From Jeotgalicoccus marinus DSM 19772 (GTDB lineage Bacteria > Bacillota > Bacilli > Staphylococcales > Salinicoccaceae): a stretch of 55,624 nt of DNA. The DNA lies in assembly GCF_000425825.1 (NCBI RefSeq), contig NZ_AUEE01000013.1:1-55624 (forward strand). The letters run 5' to 3'. The notes beneath the pieces were generated by a model, which saw only the letters and a program-made list of their open reading frames with translations, had not been told where the DNA came from and made no database searches. Positions 37,389 through 44,733 of this stretch are shown in pieces. A program made the translations under genes and the position numbers. The number at the start of each line of letters is the position of its first letter. Position 1 is the first letter of the stretch.

Positions 37389-38207
37389 CTATTTAGGTAA
37401 ATTGTAACGGTTATATGGTAAGTCTCTTTTATGAGCTGACCGTTTATAATGGTTAATGATTGTATCAAAAGCATGCTGAGATACTGGTTTACCTTCTAGG
37501 AAATCATCGATTTCTCTATAGCTAACACCCAATGCTGCTTCATCACTTAAGAGCGGTTTGTTGCTTTCTAAGTCTGCTGTCGGAATTTTTTCATAGAGGT
37601 GTGGTGGTGCCTTTAAAAATTCAAGTAGCTGACGCCCTTGACGCTTGTTTAAGCCCATTAGTGGTGCGACATCACAAGCACCGTCACCAAACTTAGTATA
37701 AAAACCGGTGAGCGCTTCTGCTGCATGATCTGTCCCGAGCACAATACCGCCTGTATGTGCTGCAATTGCATATTGAACCTTCATTCTCTCTCGTGCTTTT
37801 TCATTACCGATAACAAAATCGCTTAATGTAAAGCCACTATCCAATAAAGCGTCAACACTGGCATCCACACTATCTTTAATATTGACCGTGACACGTTCAT
37901 CGGGTTCAATGAAGTCGACCGCGTCTCTTGCATCGCTTTCATCTGCTTGCACGCCATAAGGCAATCTGACTGTGTAGAATTTAACTTCCTTACCTTCTTC
38001 TCTTAAAGCAGCTACAGTCAACTGGGCAATCTTGCCTAAAAGCGTGGAATCCTGCCCCCCAGAAATACCTAAGACGAAACTTTTTATAAAAGGATGATCA
38101 GTGACATAATCCTTTAAAAAGTTAATGATTTCTGAGAGTTCTTCTTGTGGATTAATTTCTGTTTTAACATGAAGACGCTCGATAATTTCCTTTTGGATAT
38201 CTGACAT
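37389..38207 (-). CDS. nadE: NH3-dependent NAD synthetase
   Basis: A 272-residue N-type ATP pyrophosphatase that amidates nicotinic acid adenine dinucleotide to NAD. The P-loop is [18 protein letters not shown]; further motifs are [50 protein letters not shown] and [19 protein letters not shown]. No glutaminase domain is attached, so it uses free ammonia. ATG at 38207 has GGAG eight bases upstream. It begins 5 bases after pncB; the pair supplies NAD by the Preiss-Handler salvage route. Confidence 0.96.
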   Translation of the reverse strand: MSDIQKEIIERLHVKTEINPQEELSEIINFLKDYVTDHPFIKSFVLGISGGQDSTLLGKIAQLTVAALREEGKEVKFYTVRLPYGVQADESDARDAVDFIEPDERVTVNIKDSVDASVDALLDSGFTLSDFVIGNEKARERMKVQYAIAAHTGGIVLGTDHAAEALTGFYTKFGDGACDVAPLMGLNKRQGRQLLEFLKAPPHLYEKIPTADLESNKPLLSDEAALGVSYREIDDFLEGKPVSQHAFDTIINHYKRSAHKRDLPYNRYNLPK

Positions 38208-38212
38208 CAAAA

Positions 38213-39664
38213 TCACTCCAAGGTCTTATTTGACAATTCTTCAATTAAATCGTTTTTAACGTTCCAGAGCTTGTTAGATAAGTCTACAGGATATTCTTGT
38301 GGGTTTAAGAAACGCTTTGTTTCCTCCCAGATTTCACTGAGACTTTCACTACATTTTTCTTTCATTTCATCAACAGATGGTGACTCATAGACGACTTCTC
38401 CATCGACGATAATGTCGTGTAATAAATCGACTGCTTCATAAGACTTGATGAGCTTGCGCTTCATCGTATGAATGGGATGGAACATCAACAGTGGATTAGA
38501 GTAATCAAATTTCTCATCGTACAATGTAATGTAATCCCCCTCAGACATGCCTGTATCCTTATTAATAATTCGATATAGTTTTTTCTTCCCTGGTGTGGTT
38601 ACCTTCTCAATATTACCTGAAATTTTAATGCGGTTTAACCACTCCCCATTTTCTCCTTCAATAGCTGCTAGCTTATAAACCGCACCAAGTGCCGGGTGGT
38701 CAAAGGCAGTAATCAGTTTTGTACCGATACCCCAACCGTCTACTTTTGCTCCTTGCGAAATTAAAGAGAGAATTGTCACTTCATCTAAGTCATTAGACAC
38801 GATAATCTGAGCGTCTTGATAACCCGCTTCATCTAACATGATTCTTGCCTTCTTCGTTAAGTAAGCAATATCACCAGAATCTATTCTAATACCGACAAAG
38901 TTAATTTTATTACCAAATTCATTGGCAACCTTGATTGCTGTTGGAATTCCTGACTTTAATGTATCAAACGTATCGACTAAAAAGACGCAATCCTTATGGG
39001 TTTTAGCATAAGCTGTGAAGGCATCGTAATCATTGCCGTAGGCTTGAACCATCGCATGTGCGTGGGTGCCACTTGCTTTTAAGTCAAACAATTTAGCTGC
39101 TCTGACATTACTCGTTCCATCAAACCCACCAATGATCGATGCTCTCGCACCCCACATCGCTGCGTCCAACTCATGCGCACGGCGCGTACCAAATTCCATG
39201 AGGTTATCCCCTGGTACTAACTCACGAATACGACTTGCCTTTGTCGCAATCAGCGTTTGGAAATTAACAATATTTAAAAGCGCTGTTTCAATTAACTGTG
39301 CTTCTACTAAACTCGCCTCTACCTGTACAAGCGGCTCATTGTTAAAGACCGTTTCCCCCTCTACTACCGAACGTAAGGTCCCTGTAAAACGCACTGTTTT
39401 TAAATAATCAAGAAAGTCATCCTCATAACCAATTGATTTTAAATATTCAATGTCACTATCTGAGAAGTGTAGATTCTTTAAATAATCAATAATACGTGCT
39501 AAGCCAGCATAAACTGCATAACCATTACCAAAAGGCATCTGTCTAAAGTACAGATCAAAAATCGTTTTCTTTTCGTGAATCCCATGTTCAAAATACGTTT
39601 TCGACATGTTTATTTGATATAGATCTGTGTGAAGCATGAAACTGTCATCTTGATATTTATACAT
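38213..39664 (-). CDS. pncB: Nicotinate phosphoribosyltransferase
   Basis: A 483-residue enzyme converting nicotinate and PRPP to nicotinate mononucleotide. The N-terminal [20 protein letters not shown], the central [20 protein letters not shown] with the autophosphorylated-His region, [19 protein letters not shown] and [20 protein letters not shown] are family hallmarks, with an extra C-terminal domain found in the Gram-positive form. ATG at 39664 has GGAGAG five bases upstream. It is the first gene of its operon and is divergent from ppaC. Confidence 0.96.
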   Translation of the reverse strand: MYKYQDDSFMLHTDLYQINMSKTYFEHGIHEKKTIFDLYFRQMPFGNGYAVYAGLARIIDYLKNLHFSDSDIEYLKSIGYEDDFLDYLKTVRFTGTLRSVVEGETVFNNEPLVQVEASLVEAQLIETALLNIVNFQTLIATKASRIRELVPGDNLMEFGTRRAHELDAAMWGARASIIGGFDGTSNVRAAKLFDLKASGTHAHAMVQAYGNDYDAFTAYAKTHKDCVFLVDTFDTLKSGIPTAIKVANEFGNKINFVGIRIDSGDIAYLTKKARIMLDEAGYQDAQIIVSNDLDEVTILSLISQGAKVDGWGIGTKLITAFDHPALGAVYKLAAIEGENGEWLNRIKISGNIEKVTTPGKKKLYRIINKDTGMSEGDYITLYDEKFDYSNPLLMFHPIHTMKRKLIKSYEAVDLLHDIIVDGEVVYESPSVDEMKEKCSESLSEIWEETKRFLNPQEYPVDLSNKLWNVKNDLIEELSNKTLE

Positions 39665-39838
39665 TCGTTTCTCTCCTATGAGTAACAATTATAGATAATC
39701 TAATTTTATCACATAAAATAACCTGGTAAAGTACAGTTATATCGCTCTTTATATGAAGATATAGAAGACACCCTTAAGAAATGTTAAAATATTAAGTGAA
39801 GAAAATATTACACACATGAAAAAGGAGATTGACTGTAA

Positions 39839-40762
39839 ATGGCAATTAAAATATTCGGTCACCAAAACCCAGATACTGATACGATAACTTCTGCACTTGT
39901 TGTCCAAGATATTGAGAAACAAATCGGTTCAGATGTAAAGGCATATCGCCTTGGAGATATTAACAGTGAAACACAGTACGCCCTAGATGAATTCGGAGTA
40001 GAAGTACCGGATTTACTAACAGAAGTGGCAAATGGAGACGAAGTTATTTTAGTCGATCACAATGAGAAACAACAATCTGCAAAAGGTATCGAAAATGCGG
40101 TCGTTACAAAAGTTTTCGATCACCACAGAATTGCGAACTTTGAAACTGAAGGCCCACTCTACTACCGTGCTGAACCTGTCGGTTGTACTGCAACAATCCT
40201 AAACAAAATTTACAAAGAGAAAAACTTGGAATTATCTAAGGAAATGGCAGGACTTATGTTATCTGCAATTATTTCAGATACTTTACTTTTCAAATCACCA
40301 ACAACAACTGAAGAAGACATCGATACAGCATCAGAATTAAAAGCTGTAGCAGGTGTTGATCTTGAAACATACGGTCTTGAAATGCTTAAAGCCGGTGCAT
40401 CTACTAAAGACAAATCAGCAGTTCAGTTAATCACTGAAGATGCAAAAACGTTTGATATCGGTGAGAAAAGCGTACGTATCGCTCAAGTCAACGTTGTAGA
40501 TGTGGACGAAGTATTCAACCGTCGTGAGGAAATTGAAGCAGCAATCAATTCAGAAATCGACAAAGAAAATTACGATCTATTTACGTTGATCGTTACGGAT
40601 ATTCTTAACTCAAACTCTAAGGTACTCGCACTAGGAAATGAGTTTTCATCAGTAGAACGTGCCTTTGATGTTGCGCTTGACCAGAATACAGCAATTCTAG
40701 AAGGTGTTGTATCTCGTAAAAAACAAGTCGTTCCAAACATTACAAAAGCCTTATCAGAATAA
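39839..40762 (+). CDS. ppaC: Manganese-dependent inorganic pyrophosphatase
   Basis: A 307-residue family II (DHH) pyrophosphatase. The metal ligands lie in FGHQNPDTDTITSAL, VDHNE, FDHHRIANF and ISDTLLFKSPT; the C-terminal DHHA2 domain ends with SRKKQVVPNITKAL, which binds substrate via its basic residues. It clears pyrophosphate formed in biosynthesis, for example by the divergent NAD salvage genes. Length is normal and no CBS insert is present. AAGGAG lies upstream of the ATG. A terminator follows within 20 bases. Confidence 0.97.
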   Translation: MAIKIFGHQNPDTDTITSALVVQDIEKQIGSDVKAYRLGDINSETQYALDEFGVEVPDLLTEVANGDEVILVDHNEKQQSAKGIENAVVTKVFDHHRIANFETEGPLYYRAEPVGCTATILNKIYKEKNLELSKEMAGLMLSAIISDTLLFKSPTTTEEDIDTASELKAVAGVDLETYGLEMLKAGASTKDKSAVQLITEDAKTFDIGEKSVRIAQVNVVDVDEVFNRREEIEAAINSEIDKENYDLFTLIVTDILNSNSKVLALGNEFSSVERAFDVALDQNTAILEGVVSRKKQVVPNITKALSE

Positions 40763-40779
40763 TTTTTGTTTGTTATGAA

Positions 40780-40820
40780 AAAGAGAGCATCCAACTTAAT
40801 TCAGTTGGGTGCTCTCTTTT
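40780..40820 (+). terminator. Terminator of ppaC
   Basis: Stem agagagcatccaact (40782-40796) and agttgggtgctctct (40803-40817), one G-T pair, followed by ttttgttg; A residues precede it. Confidence 0.88.
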
Positions 40821-40862
40821 GTTGTTTGAGTATTGGTTGTTGATGGTTGTGCGACTTGTGGT

Positions 40863-40970
40863 GGTCACAGTGACCCGATTTTCTCCTAGCGGTCCGTTGT
40901 CAACTTCACAGCGACCCGTTATTTTCCTAGCGGACCGCTGTTGACTTCACAGTGACCCAGCCGACCCGCC
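40863..40970. repeat. Tandem 41-bp intergenic repeat, tract B (about 2.5 units)
   Basis: Units begin at 40865, 40906 and 40947, exactly 41 bp apart; units 1 and 2 agree at 33 of 41 positions and contain (t)cacag(t/c)gacccg and tcctagcgg(t/a)ccg. Each junction folds as a hairpin (cg(t/c)tgt ... acag(c/t)g) with 7-base loops caacttc and tgacttc. The first unit also begins in the palindrome ggtcacagtgacc (40863-40875). The tract is clearly richer in G+C than its flanks and lies between convergent genes after a terminator, like tract A at 9377. Confidence 0.85.
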
Positions 40971-40983
40971 CACAATAATCCAT

Positions 40984-41268
40984 TTACTCCAGTATTCTCA
41001 TCAACACGCTTGTTTTACCTTCTTCTAAGCGTTCTTTTGAACACTCATCTCTAACATCGTACTCTAACTCATCTATTGCTCTACCAAATGAGACTTCGTC
41101 TATCCAATTCGTTAAGTCCGCTTGATCGTAGCAGGACGGATGGACAATTTCTTTGGTTGTGTTATCAATGATGACCCGCGTCGTACTTGCTGTTTTATCA
41201 ACTAAAGGAAGTAGCAATACTGACAAGACAATGACAGTAATGATTCCCCAAACTAATTTTTTACGCAT
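40984..41268 (-). CDS. Small exported or membrane-anchored protein, unknown function
   Basis: A 94-residue protein with an N-terminal hydrophobic segment (residues 6-22, WGIITVIVLSVLLLPLV) following a basic start, then a soluble acidic part with two Cys residues (in HPSCYDQ and RDECSKE) that could form a disulfide outside the cell. GAGGACGAAGA precedes the ATG. I recognise no family. It lies between the tract B repeat and the divergent SOS-controlled yolD gene, with its own promoter region within 115 bases. Confidence 0.65.
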   Translation of the reverse strand: MRKKLVWGIITVIVLSVLLLPLVDKTASTTRVIIDNTTKEIVHPSCYDQADLTNWIDEVSFGRAIDELEYDVRDECSKERLEEGKTSVLMRILE

Positions 41269-41321
41269 TCTTCGTCCTCACTCAGCTTATTATTACTATT
41301 AATTTACCATATATCCACCAC

Positions 41322-41350
41322 TTGAAAAATAGAACGTATGTTCGTATAAT
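41322..41350 (+). promoter_or_regulatory. Promoter of yolD-like gene
   Basis: TTGAAA at 41322-41327, a 17-base spacer and a perfect TATAAT at 41345-41350. The spacer contains the LexA box. Confidence 0.85.
41331..41344 (+). promoter_or_regulatory. LexA/DinR (SOS) box
   Basis: agaacgtatgttcg contains GAAC-N4-GTTC and matches the Gram-positive SOS consensus CGAACN4GTTCG at all but the first base. It lies between the -35 and -10 elements, a repressing position. Confidence 0.9.
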
Positions 41351-41383
41351 GAGAACAAGCAGTTAAGAAAGAAGGTTGAAGTT

Positions 41384-41770
41384 ATGGATTATCGTCAACT
41401 TCCCGTGGATCAACTCAACTCAAATATTCCCAATGGACGCGGCATGATCAAGTGGGCGCCTTTTGCTACTATGCCTGAGCAGTTTGAAAATGTGCAGCAA
41501 CTCATGGATGATCAGACTAAAATTGAACGCCCTGAACTGTCCGATGATCGTTTAAGTGAAATGGAATTTACTTTCCAAAAAGCGCTCAATGAACAACGTG
41601 CAGTTCGTATTTTCTACTACTATGATGGTTCTCGCTTCTCCGTAGATTTAGAAGTTATAAAAATAGACCAATGGAGCTTGATGCTCATTGGTCAAAAGTG
41701 TGGACAGGAAGATTTAATCTTCGTCCCTTTTATAGATATTTTAGATATTATCTTAATCGATAAATATTAG
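41384..41770 (+). CDS. YolD-like protein, SOS-controlled
   Basis: A 128-residue YolD-family (PF08863-type) protein: RGMIKWAPFATMPEQFENV is the family's opening motif, and the C-terminal beta-rich half includes AVRIFYYYDGSRFSVDLEVIKI. Members are usually encoded next to Y-family DNA polymerases (UvrX, YqjW) and are damage-induced, but here no polymerase is near, so the gene stands alone behind its own LexA-box promoter. AAGGTTG precedes the ATG. It ends in TAG, sharing 4 bases with the end of convergent folD. A role with a translesion polymerase encoded elsewhere is inference. Confidence 0.88.
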   Translation: MDYRQLPVDQLNSNIPNGRGMIKWAPFATMPEQFENVQQLMDDQTKIERPELSDDRLSEMEFTFQKALNEQRAVRIFYYYDGSRFSVDLEVIKIDQWSLMLIGQKCGQEDLIFVPFIDILDIILIDKY

Positions 41771-42648
41771 TTCTCTTGTTTTTCTAAGAACAAGACAGGT
41801 TCTTTCTGGTGTTCTGTTGCCTTAACTAAATGATAAGCAAGCACTGTCGTTGTAATTGCACCGATTCCACCCGGAACTGGTGTAATGAATGAAGCTTTAT
41901 CTTTAACTGCTTCATAGTTCACGTCGCCGACCATCTTACCTTCATCATTAAAGTTAATACCCACATCGACAACAACCGCACCTTCTTTGACGTGTGGTTC
42001 ATCAATCAAGTTAATTGCTCCCGCTGCAGAAACGATGACGTCCGCATTCTTACATTTCTCAACAAGATCGTCAGTGTATAAGTTACATGTGGTAACTGTC
42101 GCTTCTCTGTTCATCATTAACAGTGATAACGGCTTACCAACTACTGCACTCGCACCAACTACTGTGACATTTTTACCCTTTAAATCGATGTCATAGTAAT
42201 CAAGCATATTCATTACAGCGGCAGGTGTACATGGTTCCAAACGATCAGGATCGTTCGTGAGTACCTTACCTAGATTTGATGCTTTCATTCCATCGATATC
42301 TTTAAATGAATTCATAACCTCTGCTACACGTTTCATTGGAATGTGTTTTGGTAAAGGTTGTAAGAGTAAGATACCGTGTATTGAATAATCTTCATTAATT
42401 TCTCTAAACTTTGTTAAAAATACTTTCGTCGATACATCTTCTGGAAAATGGAACTGAGAAGTCTGGATTCCCAATTTTTCAAAACGTTTAACCGCGGCAT
42501 TTTCATAAGAGATCGAATCGGATAAATCTCCAATTCTCACAAACGCCACTTTAGGCTGAATACCATGTGATTCTGAAACCTCTAGTGCTTCACGAATCTC
42601 ATCGGACAAGTGTGCGGCAACCTTTTTGCCGTCCATAACTACTGTCAT
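41767..42648 (-). CDS. folD: Methylenetetrahydrofolate dehydrogenase/cyclohydrolase
   Basis: A 293-residue bifunctional one-carbon enzyme producing 10-formyl-THF with NADP. Signatures: the catalytic Tyr/Lys of SYENAAVKRFEKLGI, ILLQPLPKHI, DIDGMKASNLG and PCTPAAVMNML, the NADP loop VVGASAVVGKPLSLLMM, and the C-terminal ITPVPGGIGAITTTVLA. ATG at 42648 has GGGGAG eight bases upstream. PGGIGAITTT differs from the usual PGGVGPMT by a substituted Pro, a mild oddity. Convergent with yolD, with a 4-base overlap at the ends. Confidence 0.96.
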   Translation of the reverse strand: MTVVMDGKKVAAHLSDEIREALEVSESHGIQPKVAFVRIGDLSDSISYENAAVKRFEKLGIQTSQFHFPEDVSTKVFLTKFREINEDYSIHGILLLQPLPKHIPMKRVAEVMNSFKDIDGMKASNLGKVLTNDPDRLEPCTPAAVMNMLDYYDIDLKGKNVTVVGASAVVGKPLSLLMMNREATVTTCNLYTDDLVEKCKNADVIVSAAGAINLIDEPHVKEGAVVVDVGINFNDEGKMVGDVNYEAVKDKASFITPVPGGIGAITTTVLAYHLVKATEHQKEPVLFLEKQEN

Positions 42649-42728
42649 ATATTGCACTCCCCTATTAATATTTTACTAGTCAATGACCCAGACTCATTAT
42701 AACATAATCAAAGGGTTAAATTAAAAAA

Positions 42729-42752
42729 AGCTATCATCAATTGATGATAGCT
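42729..42752 (-). terminator. Terminator of rpmG
   Basis: A perfect 24-bp palindrome (arms 42729-42740 and 42741-42752), followed on the minus strand by seven T residues; it lies 8 bases after the rpmG stop codon. Confidence 0.85.
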
Positions 42753-42760
42753 ATAAGTAA

Positions 42761-42910
42761 TTATTTAGTTTCACGGTGTAACGTGTACTTGTTCAATCTA
42801 GGGCAGAATTTCATCATTTCGATACGCTCTGGATTGTTTCTTTTGTTTTTCTTAGTGCTGTAGTTGCGGTCTCCGCACTCAGTGCAAGCTAATGTAACGA
42901 TTACTCTCAT
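42761..42910 (-). CDS. rpmG: 50S ribosomal protein L33
   Basis: A 49-residue protein: [17 protein letters not shown], then [16 protein letters not shown] and the universal end TLHRETK. The zinc-ribbon pair CTEC is present, but the second knuckle has only one Cys (FCPRL, where Zn-type members have CxxC), so tight zinc binding is uncertain. A full AAAGGAGG ribosome site precedes the ATG. Firmicutes often keep several L33 copies, some under zinc control; no Zur-like sequence is seen upstream of this one, although a Zur-controlled gene is its divergent neighbour. Confidence 0.95.
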   Translation of the reverse strand: MRVIVTLACTECGDRNYSTKKNKRNNPERIEMMKFCPRLNKYTLHRETK

Positions 42911-42963
42911 TTCTGTCGCCTCCTTTGTTAAGTGAAATCGATAATTAATGATAATATACTCGA

Positions 42964-42981
42964 ATCAACTGGCCAGTTGAT
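42964..42981. repeat. 18-bp perfect palindrome between rpmG and the zinc lipoprotein gene
   Basis: atcaactggccagttgat is fully self-complementary. It lies about 55 bases upstream of rpmG, has no T-run, and is followed by a second small dyad (atcatc...gatgat, about 42980-43000). It could be a regulator site; no known operator matches. Confidence 0.5.
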
Positions 42982-43080
42982 CATCCATTTCACAGATGAT
43001 TAGTATATGCTTTTTAAATCACCTTATTTATTTTACTAGGATTCTCCTAAAATTTCAAGACTTTCTTGGTTAAATATCAC

Positions 43081-43109
43081 TTGCATAATATCAAGCAGTC
43101 CGCTATAAT
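43081..43109 (+). promoter_or_regulatory. Promoter of the zinc-binding lipoprotein gene
   Basis: A weak -35 (TTGCAT, 43081-43086), 17-base spacer and a perfect TATAAT at 43104-43109, followed directly by the Zur box. Confidence 0.65.
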
Positions 43110-43111
43110 TT

Positions 43112-43134
43112 TAAATCGTAATCATTACGGAATT
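43112..43134 (+). promoter_or_regulatory. Zur box
   Basis: taaatcgtaatcattacgg is the left part and centre of the Bacillus Zur consensus TAAATCGTAATNATTACGATTTA; the core CGTAAT-C-ATTACG is a perfect palindrome. Located between the -10 and the ribosome site, it would silence the gene when zinc is sufficient. Confidence 0.9.
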
Positions 43135-43149
43135 AGGAGTACTATAAAC

Positions 43150-44085
43150 ATGATCAAATTTCTTCCCTATCTTATAACCGCCCTGCTCTTCTTAACAGCA
43201 TGTAGCAACTTAAGCGAAGAAGACAATAGTAAACTAAATATTTATACAACTGTCTTTCCCTTAACGAGCTTTGTTGAGGAAATCGGTGGGGATACTGTTG
43301 AGGTCGAATCCATTTACCCTGCTGGTGCGGATATGCATTCTTATGAACCGACACAAAAAGATATGATGGAGTATGCTGATGGTAATATTTTCATGATGAC
43401 ATCAAATGACTTAGACCCTATCGCCAAAAACATCACAGATACAATTAATGAAGACACGAACGTCATTGAAACTACAGCGAACATCAATGAAGACGATTTA
43501 ATTTCAACGAGTCATGATGACCATGATCACGAACACGATGACGACCACAATCATGATCACGGTAGTGGAGATCCCCATATTTGGTTAAATCCAAATCTCG
43601 CTATAATTATGGCAGAATCTGTCAAAGATGCGCTAATTGATGCTCAGCCCGAACATAGTGATATGTACGAAGAAAACTTTAATAATTTACGAACAGACTT
43701 AGAAGATATCGATAAGCAGCTCACTGAAATTACAGAGGATCCTGTCTATACAGATGTCTACATTTCCCACGAATCTCTCGGTTACTTAGCCGAACAATAT
43801 GGTTTTCATCAGGTTGGTATTAATGGATTAAGCAACCAAGAACCTTCACAAAAGGAACTGACTGAAATTATCGATCAGATACAAGCGCAAAATATTCCTT
43901 ATATATTATATGAACCGAATGTCACATCGACCGTCACTGATGTCATCAGAGATGAAACCAACACTGAGCCACTCTACTTCAACAATTTAGAAACATTGAC
44001 TGATAACGATCCTGAAGATGCAACTTATCAATCGATGATGGCTAAAAATATCGAGACCTTAGATCAAGCACTCAATGACAAATGA
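43150..44085 (+). CDS. adcA: Zinc ABC transporter substrate-binding lipoprotein (AdcA/ZnuA type)
   Basis: A 311-residue cluster A-I metal-binding lipoprotein (lipobox LTAC, Cys about residue 17). It has the YPAGADMHSYEPTQKDM ligand His, a His/Asp-rich loop (HDHEHDDDHNHDHG, about residues 122-140) typical of zinc-specific members, DPHIWLNPN, and VYISHESLGYLAEQYGF. Unlike streptococcal AdcA it has no C-terminal ZinT domain. ATG at 43150 has AGGAG ten bases upstream; the open frame continues further upstream without a ribosome site. No permease or ATPase genes are adjacent, so the AdcB/AdcC partners are elsewhere. A Zur box controls it. Confidence 0.92.
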   Translation: MIKFLPYLITALLFLTACSNLSEEDNSKLNIYTTVFPLTSFVEEIGGDTVEVESIYPAGADMHSYEPTQKDMMEYADGNIFMMTSNDLDPIAKNITDTINEDTNVIETTANINEDDLISTSHDDHDHEHDDDHNHDHGSGDPHIWLNPNLAIIMAESVKDALIDAQPEHSDMYEENFNNLRTDLEDIDKQLTEITEDPVYTDVYISHESLGYLAEQYGFHQVGINGLSNQEPSQKELTEIIDQIQAQNIPYILYEPNVTSTVTDVIRDETNTEPLYFNNLETLTDNDPEDATYQSMMAKNIETLDQALNDK

Positions 44086-44116
44086 AAAATTGTCCGGAAT
44101 CTTCCGGACAATTTTT
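44085..44116. terminator. Bidirectional terminator between adcA and a small membrane protein gene
   Basis: Arms aaaaattgtccggaa (44085-44099) and ttccggacaattttt (44102-44116), a perfect 15-bp stem with a 2-base gap. It begins at the last base of the adcA stop codon and ends in the stop codon of the convergent small gene, so both frames end in it. Confidence 0.9.
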
Positions 44117-44286
44117 TATGCTCTTCCGCGATATAAGTCGTTTTTAATGCTTTCAGTAAACTCACGGATTTCATCTACATCCTTTTTAAGGAAAAATGCT
44201 AGAACCACGACAGCCACTGCCGTTAATGCAAATAAAATAACAAAAGTTTTAAATATAAAACCGAGTAAACCTTTAATTAAGTCCAT
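44116..44286 (-). CDS. Small membrane protein, 56 residues, unknown function
   Basis: MDLIKGLLGFIFKTFVILF is followed by a hydrophobic stretch ending at AVVVLAFFLKK and a charged cytosolic tail, DVDEIREFTESIKNDLYRGRA. It is thus one long membrane helix (about residues 5-32), or two short ones, with an amphipathic tail. GGAGGGG lies seven bases before the ATG, which supports real translation. No family recognised. It ends in the bidirectional terminator shared with adcA and follows the Nudix gene by 20 bases on the same strand. Confidence 0.75.
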   Translation of the reverse strand: MDLIKGLLGFIFKTFVILFALTAVAVVVLAFFLKKDVDEIREFTESIKNDLYRGRA

Positions 44287-44306
44287 TGAGTGACCCCTCC
44301 TGTGAA

Positions 44307-44723
44307 TTAATTCTCTATTCTATTCCCTTTTTTCTCTTTTATAATCTTAATTGCAGGAATATCTGCCGGTGCCCAGTCCAAACTATCAATATCAGCTGCA
44401 GGCAACCATTTCATCTGTACATGTTCAAGTAATTCCACTGTGCCACTCTTGATCTTAGAAAAGTAAGTTGTCAGCTCAACAATGCCAAAATCATATTCAT
44501 GAGTGGTCGTTGTGATCTTATCTTCAATTGTAATATCTAGTGCCATCTCTTCAATCAATTCTCTTTTTAAAGCATCTTCAGGCGATTCATCTGCCTCAAT
44601 TTTACCACCTGGAAATTCCCATTTTAAGGCTAGATTTTTACCTTCTGGTCTTTGAGCACATAGGATTTCACCTAAATCATTTTCTATTACTGCACCAACA
44701 ACGTGGATTTTCTTTTTTGTCAC
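44307..44723 (-). CDS. Nudix hydrolase, MutT/8-oxo-dGTPase-like
   Basis: A 138-residue hydrolase with a Nudix box at GGKIEADESPEDALKRELIEE (about residues 37-58), preceded by ILCAQRPEGKNLALKWEFPGG, the pattern of MutT proteins that sanitise oxidised nucleotides; CTP pyrophosphohydrolases share it. In place of the box's Gly after the EE pair stands Met-Ala, a small deviation. A GTG at 44723 with AGTAGG about nine bases upstream is the likely start; it lies 10 bases after the alcohol dehydrogenase stop. The frame is open to 44756, where it would overlap that gene. Confidence 0.88.
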   Translation of the reverse strand: MTKKKIHVVGAVIENDLGEILCAQRPEGKNLALKWEFPGGKIEADESPEDALKRELIEEMALDITIEDKITTTTHEYDFGIVELTTYFSKIKSGTVELLEHVQMKWLPAADIDSLDWAPADIPAIKIIKEKKGNRIEN

Positions 44724-44733
44724 TCTAAATAAC

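Noticed and set aside
42930-42960. Zur box upstream of rpmG (gaaatcgataattaatgataat)
   Set aside because: It lacks the CGTAAT/ATTACG core; similarity is limited to AT-rich bases.
44075-44293. 72-residue ORF on the + strand
   Set aside because: It is antisense to the small membrane protein gene (44116-44286), runs through the terminator, and has no ribosome site.
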